This document shows, piece by piece, positions 1 to 5,868 of a DNA stretch of 6,809 nt. This DNA is from Solirubrobacteraceae bacterium (lineage in GTDB: Bacteria > Actinomycetota > Thermoleophilia > Solirubrobacterales > Solirubrobacteraceae): NCBI GenBank assembly GCA_030149625.1, contig JASLHP010000399.1:1-6809 (forward strand), written 5' to 3'. How positions within the stretch are numbered: the stretch's first letter is position 1; each line of letters begins with the position of its first letter. The notes beneath the pieces are model-generated. The model had not been told where the DNA came from. It saw only the letters and a program-made list of their open reading frames with translations, and ran no database searches. Both the position numbers and the translations under genes were made by a program.

Positions 1-276
1 AACCAGTTGATCACGGCAATCGTCGAGCACGCCCTGGCCGCGGGGATCGCTCGCTATACCGGTGTTGCAGAGATGGCGTGGCTGCAGCAGATTCTCAGCC
101 TTGGGTGGGACTGCAGACCGCTTGGCCTGCCTGTACGCCACGCGTCTGGCATGATTGGCGCGCTCGACATCCGGATCAGCAATCACACACCGGCGCTCCT
201 CAATACCGCCGGTATCTGGTCTCGGGCGACCACTATCGAGGCCAGCCACAGGCGCGCCCTCGGCGCGAGGGGGTGA
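1..276 (+). CDS. LuxI-family acyl-homoserine-lactone synthase, C-terminal part (5' cut by window)
   Basis: The frame is open from base 1 to a TGA at 274-276 and gives 91 residues of a protein whose start lies outside the window. The visible part resembles the C-terminal half of LuxI/TraI-type synthases: a helix of the type VEHALAAGIARYTGV, then a WLQQILSLGW segment, then a RPLGLP turn matching the usual 'RAGW...RLGPP' region, followed by a strand carrying GALDIRIS. These enzymes use S-adenosylmethionine and an acyl-ACP or acyl-CoA to make N-acyl-homoserine lactones in the cytoplasm. The N-terminal catalytic residues cannot be checked. The stop lies 2 nt before the ATG of the dioxygenase gene, so the two are probably co-transcribed and perhaps translationally coupled. 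The family call rests on short motifs. A plain GNAT-fold acyltransferase is the main alternative. Confidence 0.72.
   Translation, partial: NQLITAIVEHALAAGIARYTGVAEMAWLQQILSLGWDCRPLGLPVRHASGMIGALDIRISNHTPALLNTAGIWSRATTIEASHRRALGARG
266..273 (+). promoter_or_regulatory. Ribosome binding site of the PhyH gene
   Basis: The run GCGAGGGGG just before the ATG at 279 is a good Shine-Dalgarno candidate with about 5-6 nt spacing. It lies inside the last codons of the upstream synthase gene, which supports the start choice and translational coupling of the two genes. Confidence 0.6.
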
Positions 277-278
277 AC

Positions 279-1037
279 ATGTCCGAAACCAACACTTCCC
301 CCCTGGCGGGTTTCGCTGCCGCTGCGAGCGCGCTCCAGTCGAATGGCTGGTGCTTGCTCCACGATCTCGTTCCGGCCGAACAACTCGCAGCGATATCGGC
401 GGACTTTGACCCGGTGTTCGCCGCAACACCGTTTTGCACTGGCGATTTCTACGGCAGCAAGACGAAGCGCTTTGGCAGCCTGCTCAAACGCTCCAACCAT
501 ATGGCAGCACTCGTCCAGCACCCCCTGATCATGGCGCTGGCGCAAAAGGCCCTGGGGACGTGGTGTGATACCATACAGCTCAACCTGGCCCAGGCAATCG
601 AGCTCCACCCAGGCGCCCCGCGGCAATATCCGCACCGCGACCAGGATATGTGGCAAGGCGTGAAGGGAGAGGTCGAATATCTCGTCAATGTGATGTGGCC
701 GCTGACGCCCTTCACTCGCGCCAACGGCGGCACGCTGATTTATCCCGGCAGCCATGGCCGCGAAGCGCTGCGCAACGCTGAGCCAGGAGCGCCTCTCGTC
801 GCTGCTTGCGCCCCCGGCGCCGCCATCGTGTTTCTGGGCTCAACCCTTCATGGCGCCGGCGCCAACGAGTCTGATGGCATCCGACGCGGGATGATTATCA
901 GCTATTGCCTCGGATGGCTGAAGCCATACGAGAACCAATGGCTCGCTTATCCTCCTTCGATCGCGCGCCGATTTCCCCCGGATCTTGCGGCGTTGGTAGG
1001 CTATGCCCAGCATCGACCCAACCTCGGCAATTATTAG
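279..1037 (+). CDS. Phytanoyl-CoA dioxygenase (PhyH) family Fe(II)/2-oxoglutarate oxygenase
   Basis: A 252-residue protein, close to the usual size for bacterial PhyH-like oxygenases. The ATG at 279 is preferred over the longer open frame because a purine-rich GAGGGGG lies a few bases upstream and the upstream part of that frame overlaps the synthase gene. PhyH enzymes hydroxylate a small substrate using Fe(II), 2-oxoglutarate and O2. The facial triad is visible: H119 and D121 in YPHRDQD, and the distal H191 in STLHGAGANES, with Arg202/203 about 11-12 residues later as the expected 2-oxoglutarate anchor. The segment NGGTLIYPGSH (149-159) is a typical PhyH core motif. Being 2 nt downstream of an AHL synthase, it may act on the acyl chain of the signal or its precursor. 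That substrate is inference; the family call is firm. Confidence 0.85.
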   Translation: MSETNTSPLAGFAAAASALQSNGWCLLHDLVPAEQLAAISADFDPVFAATPFCTGDFYGSKTKRFGSLLKRSNHMAALVQHPLIMALAQKALGTWCDTIQLNLAQAIELHPGAPRQYPHRDQDMWQGVKGEVEYLVNVMWPLTPFTRANGGTLIYPGSHGREALRNAEPGAPLVAACAPGAAIVFLGSTLHGAGANESDGIRRGMIISYCLGWLKPYENQWLAYPPSIARRFPPDLAALVGYAQHRPNLGNY

Positions 1038-1159
1038 GGCGTCTGCCCGTCGGTCCTTCTGGGCGACAACGTACCGGACCATTTCGGTGCGGTTGACGCC
1101 TTACGCCCCGATCAGCGTGACGCTGTCGCCGAACACCGTGCTGGCCAGGCGCGGGAAAG

Positions 1160-1341
1160 ATGAGCCCGGTTCACGCTATGGAGCGTAGCTACCGAACGTT
1201 GCGCGAGACATTGCGCGACGGCAGCTTTCCTCCCGGCGCCCGGCTCGATGCGAACCGGCTCGCCCAAGAGATCGGCGTCAGCATGACGCCAGTGCGTGAT
1301 GCTCTGAATCGGCTTGCGGGCGAGCGGCTCGTCGATGGCCC
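1160..1341 (+). pseudogene. GntR/FadR-type transcriptional regulator, N-terminal DNA-binding domain only (broken at junction)
   Basis: About 60 residues from the ATG at 1160 form a GntR winged helix-turn-helix. Visible parts are a first helix YRTLRETLRDG, the FPPGARLD turn, the recognition region LAQEIGVSMTPVRDALNRL, and GERLVDG leading into the wing. This pattern, especially 'S.TPVRDAL.RL..E.LV', is typical of the FadR/FCD branch, which binds operator DNA as a dimer and senses small carboxylic acids through a C-terminal domain of about 140 residues. That domain is absent. From about 1341 the frame becomes a Pro/Arg-rich run that is simply antisense to the LigD gene. A weak GGGAAAG precedes the start; ATG 1178 is an alternative. 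The gene was probably whole in its own genome and is cut by the join at about 1340 rather than by natural decay. Confidence 0.75.
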
Positions 1342-1350
1342 GCCGCGACC
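1330..1350. other. Composition and gene-content breakpoint (probable chimeric join)
   Basis: Recognisable GntR coding sequence on the plus strand runs up to about 1338-1343 and stops matching. Recognisable LigD-type coding sequence on the minus strand extends from the right to about 1345-1350. Base composition changes from moderately GC-rich to very GC-rich at the same place. Both genes lose their 3' ends here while converging on the same few bases. No stop codon, terminator, IS end or direct repeat is visible at the boundary. The exact base cannot be fixed because both sides are CG-rich. Confidence 0.75.
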
Positions 1351-2390
1351 TCCTCGCCCTCCCCCGCGTCGCCCGCGTCGGCGTCGCGCGCGCGGCTCGG
1401 CTGCACGCGCTTGGGCTCGCCCTTCTGCTTGCGAAAATGCGGCGGCCACGGCGCGTCGCCGAGACCCTCGCGCTCGTCGCGAGCGGCGAGCGCGAGCAGG
1501 CCGTCGAGGCTGCCAGCGTGCTCGTCGATGCTCGCGGACGGATCGCCGCGCTCGCGCAGGCGCGTGGGCACGGTCGCGAGCGTCAGCTCCGCGGGCTCGG
1601 CGTCCGCGACCTCGTCCCACTCGAGCGGACACGACACGCGCGCGTCGGCAACCGCGCGGACGGAGTACGCGGAGGCGACCGTGCGGTCACGGGCGTTCTG
1701 GTTGTAGTCGATGAACACGCCCTCGCGCTCCTCCTTCCACCAGCGAGTCGTGGCGCGACCGGGCATGCGCCGCTCGACCTCGCGCGCGAGCGCGAGCGCC
1801 GCGCGGCGCACTTCTTCGAAGCTCTCGCGCGGCTCGATGCGCACGTAGATGTGGATGCCGCGTGAGCCCGAGGTCTTGGGATAGCCGCGCAGATCGTGCG
1901 CGTCGAGCACCTCGCGCACGCCGAGCGCGACCGCGCGCACCTCCGAGAAGGGCACCTCGGGTCCGGGGTCGAGGTCGACGCGCAGCTCGTCGGGGTGGTC
2001 GAGGTCTTGGCGGCGCACGGGCCACGGGTTCCAGTCGATCACGCCGAGGTTGACCCCCCACACCAGGTGCGCCGCGTCGTTGGCAACGAGCTCGCGTGCC
2101 TGACGGCCGCTGGGAAAGGTGACGGTGGCCGTCTGCAGCCAGTCGGGTGCGCTGTCGGGCACGCGCTTCTGGAAGAACGGCTCGCCGGCGACGCCGTCGA
2201 CCCAGCGCTTGAGCACCGTGGGGCGCTCGTGCAGGTGGCGCACGACGGCCTGCTCGCACTCGACGTAGTAGTTGACGAGGTCGAGCTTCGTGAGACCCGC
2301 CTCGGGGAAGAACTGCTTGCCCGGGTTGCTCACCCGCAGCTCGCGCCCGCACACCTCGATCGTGACGGGCTGAGCTTTCTCCGCGGCCAT
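1341..2390 (-). CDS. ligD: LigD-type NHEJ polymerase/primase domain protein (3' end lost at junction)
   Basis: About 350 residues matching the polymerase (PolDom, archaeo-eukaryotic primase-like) module of bacterial LigD, which fills gaps and adds ribonucleotides at broken ends during Ku-dependent non-homologous end joining. The N-terminal VSNPGKQFFPE is the usual 'NPDKVLFP' entry motif. The metal-binding aspartates D139 and D141 lie in RVDLDPG. The nucleotide-binding motif is KTSGSRGIHIYV (K172, S174, H180). The third aspartate is D228 in FIDYNQN. The domain is complete through GDAPWPPHFRKQKGEP, the usual end of PolDom. The following acidic tail runs into the junction at about 1340; the frame stays open to 1278 by chance. 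No ligase or nuclease module is visible, so this may be a stand-alone polymerase as in many actinobacteria, or a lost fusion. The ATG at 2390 lacks a clear ribosome binding site and is about 20 bp from the divergent start of the glycerate-kinase-like gene. Confidence 0.9.
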
Positions 2391-2410
2391 TGCTGGAAGG
2401 ATGCACGATC

Positions 2411-2911
2411 GTGACGTCGAGCATCGATCGGCAGGCGACGGCGGTCCCGTCCTGGCGCGCGGCTGCAGGCGCGGGAATCTCGCAGCGGCTCTTGATCGCG
2501 TGCGCCCGATTCGGGCCGCGCCTGTCCGCGACGGCGGCGGCGAGCGCGATCGCGCGCGGCCTGAGCGACGGCGGACTGCCGCAGCCGGATGTCTGTCCGC
2601 TGACGATCGCCGAGGGCGAGGGCGAGGATGTGCGCGGGCTGCTCGAGGCGCTGGGCTTCGACGCGCGGATGCGCGCCGCGCGAGCCGTCGTGGTGGGGGC
2701 CGCGCTGCTCGAGGAGCGCACGCTCGCCGGGAGCTTCGCGTTCGAGATCGCCACCCGCGCCAGACAGAGCGGGGTGCCGGCTTATGCGGTCACGGGCCAC
2801 GACGCGCTCGACGCCTTCGACGCGCGCATCCTCGACCTGCAGGTGATCGTGCAGGCGCGCAGCAGCCGAGGACTGGTCAGCGCCGGCCGTAGGCTCGCGC
2901 GATTGGTGTGA
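2411..2911 (+). CDS. Short, internally deleted glycerate-kinase-like protein
   Basis: About 166 residues from a GTG at 2411, which has GGAAGG about 10 nt upstream; TTG 2390 and TTG 2492 are alternative starts in the same frame. The two halves resemble the two ends of the GlxK-type glycerate kinase family. LLIACARFGPRLSA followed by AAASAIARGL matches the family N-terminus ('APDSFKGTLSA...AIARGL'). DVCPLTIAEGEGED aligns with 'D.CPLADGGEGT'. LGFDARMRAARAVVVGAALLEE then TLAG matches the C-terminal 'ITGEGRLD.QTLAGK' region, and GVPAYAVTG with LDAFDARILDLQ matches the end. Full-length enzymes have about 370-380 residues, so some 200 middle residues are absent. The signature motifs are also changed: SFKG to RFGP, DGGEGT to AEGEGED and GEGRLD to GAALLE. 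Catalysis as a normal glycerate kinase is therefore doubtful. The frame is intact with typical high-GC codon use, so a maintained small protein is as likely as a decaying one. Confidence 0.6.
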   Translation: MTSSIDRQATAVPSWRAAAGAGISQRLLIACARFGPRLSATAAASAIARGLSDGGLPQPDVCPLTIAEGEGEDVRGLLEALGFDARMRAARAVVVGAALLEERTLAGSFAFEIATRARQSGVPAYAVTGHDALDAFDARILDLQVIVQARSSRGLVSAGRRLARLV

Positions 2912-2950
2912 AGCCAAAGGCGCGCCGACGTCGATGCACGCTCGCGGCTT

Positions 2951-3056
2951 GCGTGCGCGCTCGAGGGGTTGACATGCGCGCCCACAGGGATTGGGGCGCG
3001 TGCGCGCTCACAGCGGTTGGCATGCGCGCCCACAGGGGTCGGCGCGCGCTCAGCGC
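2951..3056. repeat. Imperfect tandem repeat, period about 47 bp, 2+ copies
   Basis: The 17-base word CATGCGCGCCCACAGGG occurs exactly at 2973-2989 and 3021-3037 (48 bp apart). Each copy is preceded by GGTTG plus one base, and by GTGCGCGCTC at 2953-2962 and 3000-3009 (47 bp apart). A third, partial GCGCGCTCA begins near 3043 and runs into the 3' end of the nei gene. The array fills most of the 138-bp space between the converging glycerate-kinase-like and nei genes. No clear stem plus T-run terminator was seen in it. Confidence 0.65.
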
Positions 3057-3826
3057 TGGCAGCCAGGACACCAGTATGTGACGCGGTTGTTCTCGCCCTG
3101 TCCACGACGGCGGATCACGGCGCCGCAGCGCACGCACGGCTGACCCGCGCGGTTGTACACGGCACGCGGACGCGTCCCGCGTCCGTCGCGTGCCGAGATG
3201 CGCATTCGCTCGCGGGCGAAGGCCACCAATCCGAGTGCCTGCCGGTCGCTCACCTCGCCCAGCGACCGCCAGGGATCGACGCCCAGCGCGAAGCAGCACT
3301 CGGCCTTCCACACGTTGCCGATGCCGGCCACCGTCGACTGGTCGAGCAGCGCGTCGCCGATCGCTCGCCCGGGATCGTCCGCGCGCAGCCGCGCGATGAA
3401 GCGGCTCTCGTCGAAGCCGTCGCCCAGCACGTCCGGGCCGAGCGCGGCGAGGCGCGGATCCGACCGGCTGCGCGCGTCGCTCATCAGCTCGAGCACGGGT
3501 CCGTCGAACTGGACGACCTCCCAGCCAGCGCAACGCATCACCAGCCATGCCCGCCGGCGCGCGCGTCGCCAGCTCTGCCCATCGCGGTGCACGCTCCACG
3601 CGCCGGTCATGCGCAGATGCGAATGCATGGTGAGGCCGCCTTCGAAGCGCAGGAACAGATGCTTGCCATGGGCATCCGCCGTCTGGACCGCGCGCCCGGC
3701 CAACCGCTGCGGCCAGCTATCGAGCCGGTGGCGGGGATGCGGCGTCAGGATCTCGTCGGGCATGCGCCCCGCGAGCACCGCGCGGATGCGCGCGGCCGCG
3801 TAGTGGATCGTGTCGCCCTCGGGCAC
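3050..3826 (-). CDS. nei: Endonuclease VIII/Nei2-type DNA glycosylase-AP lyase
   Basis: A 258-residue Fpg/Nei family enzyme that removes oxidised bases and cleaves the abasic site. The start is GTG at 3826 because the mature protein must begin Met-Pro-Glu: PEGDTIHYAAARIR follows directly, giving catalytic P2 and E3. The longer open frame upstream overlaps gpsA and is not used. The conserved lysine is K55 in HGKHLFLRF. MHSHLRMTG (67-75) is a family strand motif. The helix-two-turn-helix is LLDQSTVAGIGNVWKAE (160-176). A C-terminal zinc finger has C231, C234, C253 and C256, with R248 in RVTYWCPGCQ as the DNA-inserting arginine. The EGDT start and length match actinobacterial Nei2 rather than MutM. 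It is divergent from gpsA with an 82-bp gap and converges on the glycerate-kinase-like gene across the repeat. No key residue is missing. Confidence 0.93.
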   Translation of the reverse strand: MPEGDTIHYAAARIRAVLAGRMPDEILTPHPRHRLDSWPQRLAGRAVQTADAHGKHLFLRFEGGLTMHSHLRMTGAWSVHRDGQSWRRARRRAWLVMRCAGWEVVQFDGPVLELMSDARSRSDPRLAALGPDVLGDGFDESRFIARLRADDPGRAIGDALLDQSTVAGIGNVWKAECCFALGVDPWRSLGEVSDRQALGLVAFARERMRISARDGRGTRPRAVYNRAGQPCVRCGAVIRRRGQGENNRVTYWCPGCQR

Positions 3827-3908
3827 ACATTCACGATCGCAGACGGCGACGCACGAGCTGGCGGCGCGGCCGCCGCGGCGATTGCGGATCGCTAGGCTCG
3901 CCGTGCAG

Positions 3909-5024
3909 ATGGCAACCGAGCCCGAGCCACACCCCGCCGGCCGCTCACCTCGGGTTCGCTCGCTCTCGCCGCCGGGCGCCAGGCGCGCGACGGTGGTGGG
4001 CGCGGGATCGTTCGGGACGGCGCTGGCGGTGCTGCTCGCGCGCGGAGGTGTGCGCACGACGCTGCAGACGCGCACTGCCGAGCAGGCGCTGCTGGTCGAT
4101 CGTCAGCGCGAGAACCGGGAGTACCTGCCGGGTGTGCAGCTGCCTTCGAACCTGCGCGTCGAGCCCGCCGCGGCGGGCGTTGCGCGTGCCGACTACGTAT
4201 TTCTGGCTGTGCCGTCGAGCGGCCTCGGCGACGTGATCGCGCAGCTCGGCGCCGGCGGCCTCGGGTCGCGCGCGGCGGTCGTGTCGGCCGCCAAGGGGCT
4301 CGTCCCCCCGCGCGGCCTGCCGCCGACTGTCGTCCTGCACGAGAGCTTCGGCGCTGCCCGTGTTGCGTGCATCGGCGGCCCCGCCCACGCGCAGGAGATG
4401 GTGCACGCCGGCGCCGCGCTCGTCGCGGCGTGCGCCGAGGAGGAGCTCGCGCGGGCGCTCGCGCAGATGTTCACGCGCGCCGGCGTCGTGTGCGAGCAGT
4501 CCGACGACCCCGTCGGCGTGGAGCTCGCGGGGGCCGCCAAGAACGCGGCGGCGCTCGCCGCGGGTGCCACCGAGGCGCAGGGGCTCAACGCCGCGGGCGC
4601 CGCCGCCGGGCACATCTTCGCCGAGGTCTGGCGCTACGCCGAGTCCCTCGGCGCGCGACCGGAGTCGATGATCGGGCTCGCCGGAGCCGGCGATCTGCTC
4701 GCGACCGCGCTCGCGCGCGAGAGCCGCAACCGCCGCGCCGGCGAGCTGCTCGCCGCGGGCGTGCCGGCCACGGAGATCCCCGCTCAGATCGGTCAGGCTG
4801 TCGAGTCGCTCGAGTCGGTGCCGCTGCTTGCGCGCGCGCTCGAGGCCGCGGGCGTCGGCGCTCCCGTCACGAGCGCCCTCGGGCGCCTGATCTCCGGCGA
4901 GCTGCCGCTCGACGACTGGGTCGCGCTCGTACGCGCCACGGTCCCGCCTCCTGCGCTTTGGCGGCGGCGACCCCAGCCGGGGTTCTGGCGCCGCGTGTGG
5001 CGGCGGCTGTCGCGCGCGTCGTAG
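3909..5024 (+). CDS. gpsA: NAD(P)-dependent glycerol-3-phosphate dehydrogenase, divergent form with basic C-terminal tail
   Basis: A 371-residue protein from ATG 3909 (GTG 3903 is in frame just upstream). It reduces dihydroxyacetone phosphate to sn-glycerol-3-phosphate for phospholipid synthesis in the cytoplasm. The Rossmann motif GAGSFG is at 31-36, VFLAVPSSGL at 97-106, the AAKGL lysine is K129, GGPAHAQE is at 156-163, the catalytic lysine is K211 in GVELAGAAKN, and substrate-binding SRNRR is at 272-276 after GLAGAGDL. Family members usually have about 330-340 residues. The extra length is about 25 residues before the first strand, which may reflect a start chosen too early, and a 26-residue C-terminal tail with eight Arg and three Trp. 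The usual 'NAR.AL.TRG' segment reads NAAGAAAGHIF (227-237), so the TRG motif is missing. The gene is alone, divergent from nei and ending 22 nt before the converging phosphatase gene. Confidence 0.9.
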   Translation: MATEPEPHPAGRSPRVRSLSPPGARRATVVGAGSFGTALAVLLARGGVRTTLQTRTAEQALLVDRQRENREYLPGVQLPSNLRVEPAAAGVARADYVFLAVPSSGLGDVIAQLGAGGLGSRAAVVSAAKGLVPPRGLPPTVVLHESFGAARVACIGGPAHAQEMVHAGAALVAACAEEELARALAQMFTRAGVVCEQSDDPVGVELAGAAKNAAALAAGATEAQGLNAAGAAAGHIFAEVWRYAESLGARPESMIGLAGAGDLLATALARESRNRRAGELLAAGVPATEIPAQIGQAVESLESVPLLARALEAAGVGAPVTSALGRLISGELPLDDWVALVRATVPPPALWRRRPQPGFWRRVWRRLSRAS

Positions 5025-5046
5025 AGATCCCCTGAGGCACGACCTC

Positions 5047-5868
5047 CTACGACGCGGCTCCCACGAGCGTGCTGACGACGGCCTCGTACACGCCCGCCCC
5101 GTGGCCCGCCTCGCACAGACGCGCGTTCGCGTGCTCGTCCAGGGCCGCGCGGATCGACGGGTCACGCGCGACCGCGTTGGCCACGAGCCAGAACGTCTCG
5201 ACCTCGGCGGCGCACGCGAGGTCCTCACGCGAGTCGCCGACGGCGAACGTCCGCGCACGCTCGTAGCCGCGAGCACGGCGGTGCAATGCGACCGCCGCGA
5301 CCTTCGACGCTCCAGCCGGGACGAGGTGGTAGCCGCGCACGTGCGGCAGCTCGGCGAGCGCCGCGGAGCGCCGGTTGACGACCCCGTTGTCGACCAGCCG
5401 CAGGTTGCCGTGGCCTTGCGCGGCGAGCAGCTCGTCCACTTCGCCCGCGTCGACGAGCCCGCGGAACAGGTGCGAGACCTCGCGCTGCACGTGCCACGGC
5501 TCGTGGTACTCCAGCCGCCCGCTGTAGCGCTCGAGCAGCAGCTCCGGCGCGCCCGAGCGCTCGATCTGCTCGGCGATCGTCAGCTCGCCCGGCATCAGCT
5601 CGCCCGTCAGCCAGTGCTGCTCGCCGTCGAGCACCACGCACGCACCCGCCTCGAAGATGTACGAAGCCTGGCCCAACAGGCGTGCGTCCTCCATCACCTG
5701 CGCGCGGCGTCTGCCCGACATCAGCACGACCTCCACGTCCGCGCGCAGGCACGCCTGCACCGCACGCACGCCGTCGATCGTGACGTTGCCCTCGCCGTCG
5801 TGCAGCATCGAAGCGCCGCGGCCGAGCAGCGTGCTGTCGAGGTCCAGGTACAGGCAGCGCGCGCTCAC
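5047..5868 (-). CDS. HAD-family glucosyl/mannosyl-3-phosphoglycerate phosphatase
   Basis: A 273-residue HAD superfamily phosphatase of the Cof/IIB, MPGP-like type. Motif I is LDLDSTLL with nucleophile D9 and acid D11. Motif II is LMSGR with S51. The motif III lysine is K189 in GASKVAAV. Motif IV is AVGDSREDL with D212 and D216. The sequence between motifs II and III fits a IIB-type cap. The start is GTG 5868, whose bases overlap the TGA of gpgS (GTGA, 4-nt overlap), giving strong translational coupling; a G-rich stretch lies just upstream. The partner gene makes glucosyl-3-phosphoglycerate, so the likely job is its dephosphorylation to glucosylglycerate (gpgP/mpgP role). The exact sugar specificity cannot be read from sequence. 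The mycobacterial GpgP is a histidine-phosphatase-type enzyme, so this would be an unrelated enzyme for the same step. Confidence 0.85.
   Translation of the reverse strand: MSARCLYLDLDSTLLGRGASMLHDGEGNVTIDGVRAVQACLRADVEVVLMSGRRRAQVMEDARLLGQASYIFEAGACVVLDGEQHWLTGELMPGELTIAEQIERSGAPELLLERYSGRLEYHEPWHVQREVSHLFRGLVDAGEVDELLAAQGHGNLRLVDNGVVNRRSAALAELPHVRGYHLVPAGASKVAAVALHRRARGYERARTFAVGDSREDLACAAEVETFWLVANAVARDPSIRAALDEHANARLCEAGHGAGVYEAVVSTLVGAAS

Noticed and set aside
1037..1048. Short inverted repeat GGGC-GTCT-GCCC after the dioxygenase stop as a terminator
   Set aside because: The stem is only 4 bp and no T-run follows.
1038..1159. Small minus-strand frames in the gap between the dioxygenase and GntR genes
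   Set aside because: Each is broken by stops within about 25 codons, has no ribosome binding site and matches no family I recognise.
1278..1340. Extra C-terminal residues of LigD from 1340 to the in-frame stop at 1278
   Set aside because: These bases code for the GntR helix-turn-helix on the other strand, so the frame is open only by chance beyond the junction.
1189..1714. Continuation of the GntR frame past 1341 as a Pro/Arg-rich protein
   Set aside because: Past about 1341 it has no FCD-domain features and is the antisense of the LigD gene; high-GC sequence leaves such shadow frames open.
2951..3056. CRISPR array
   Set aside because: There are only two to three degenerate copies, the period varies from about 42 to 48 bp and there are no distinct spacers between conserved repeats.
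3827..4075. Longer N-terminus of Nei up to an ATG at 4075
   Set aside because: The enzyme needs Pro-Glu right after the initiator Met, which fixes the start at GTG 3826; the extension is antisense to gpsA.
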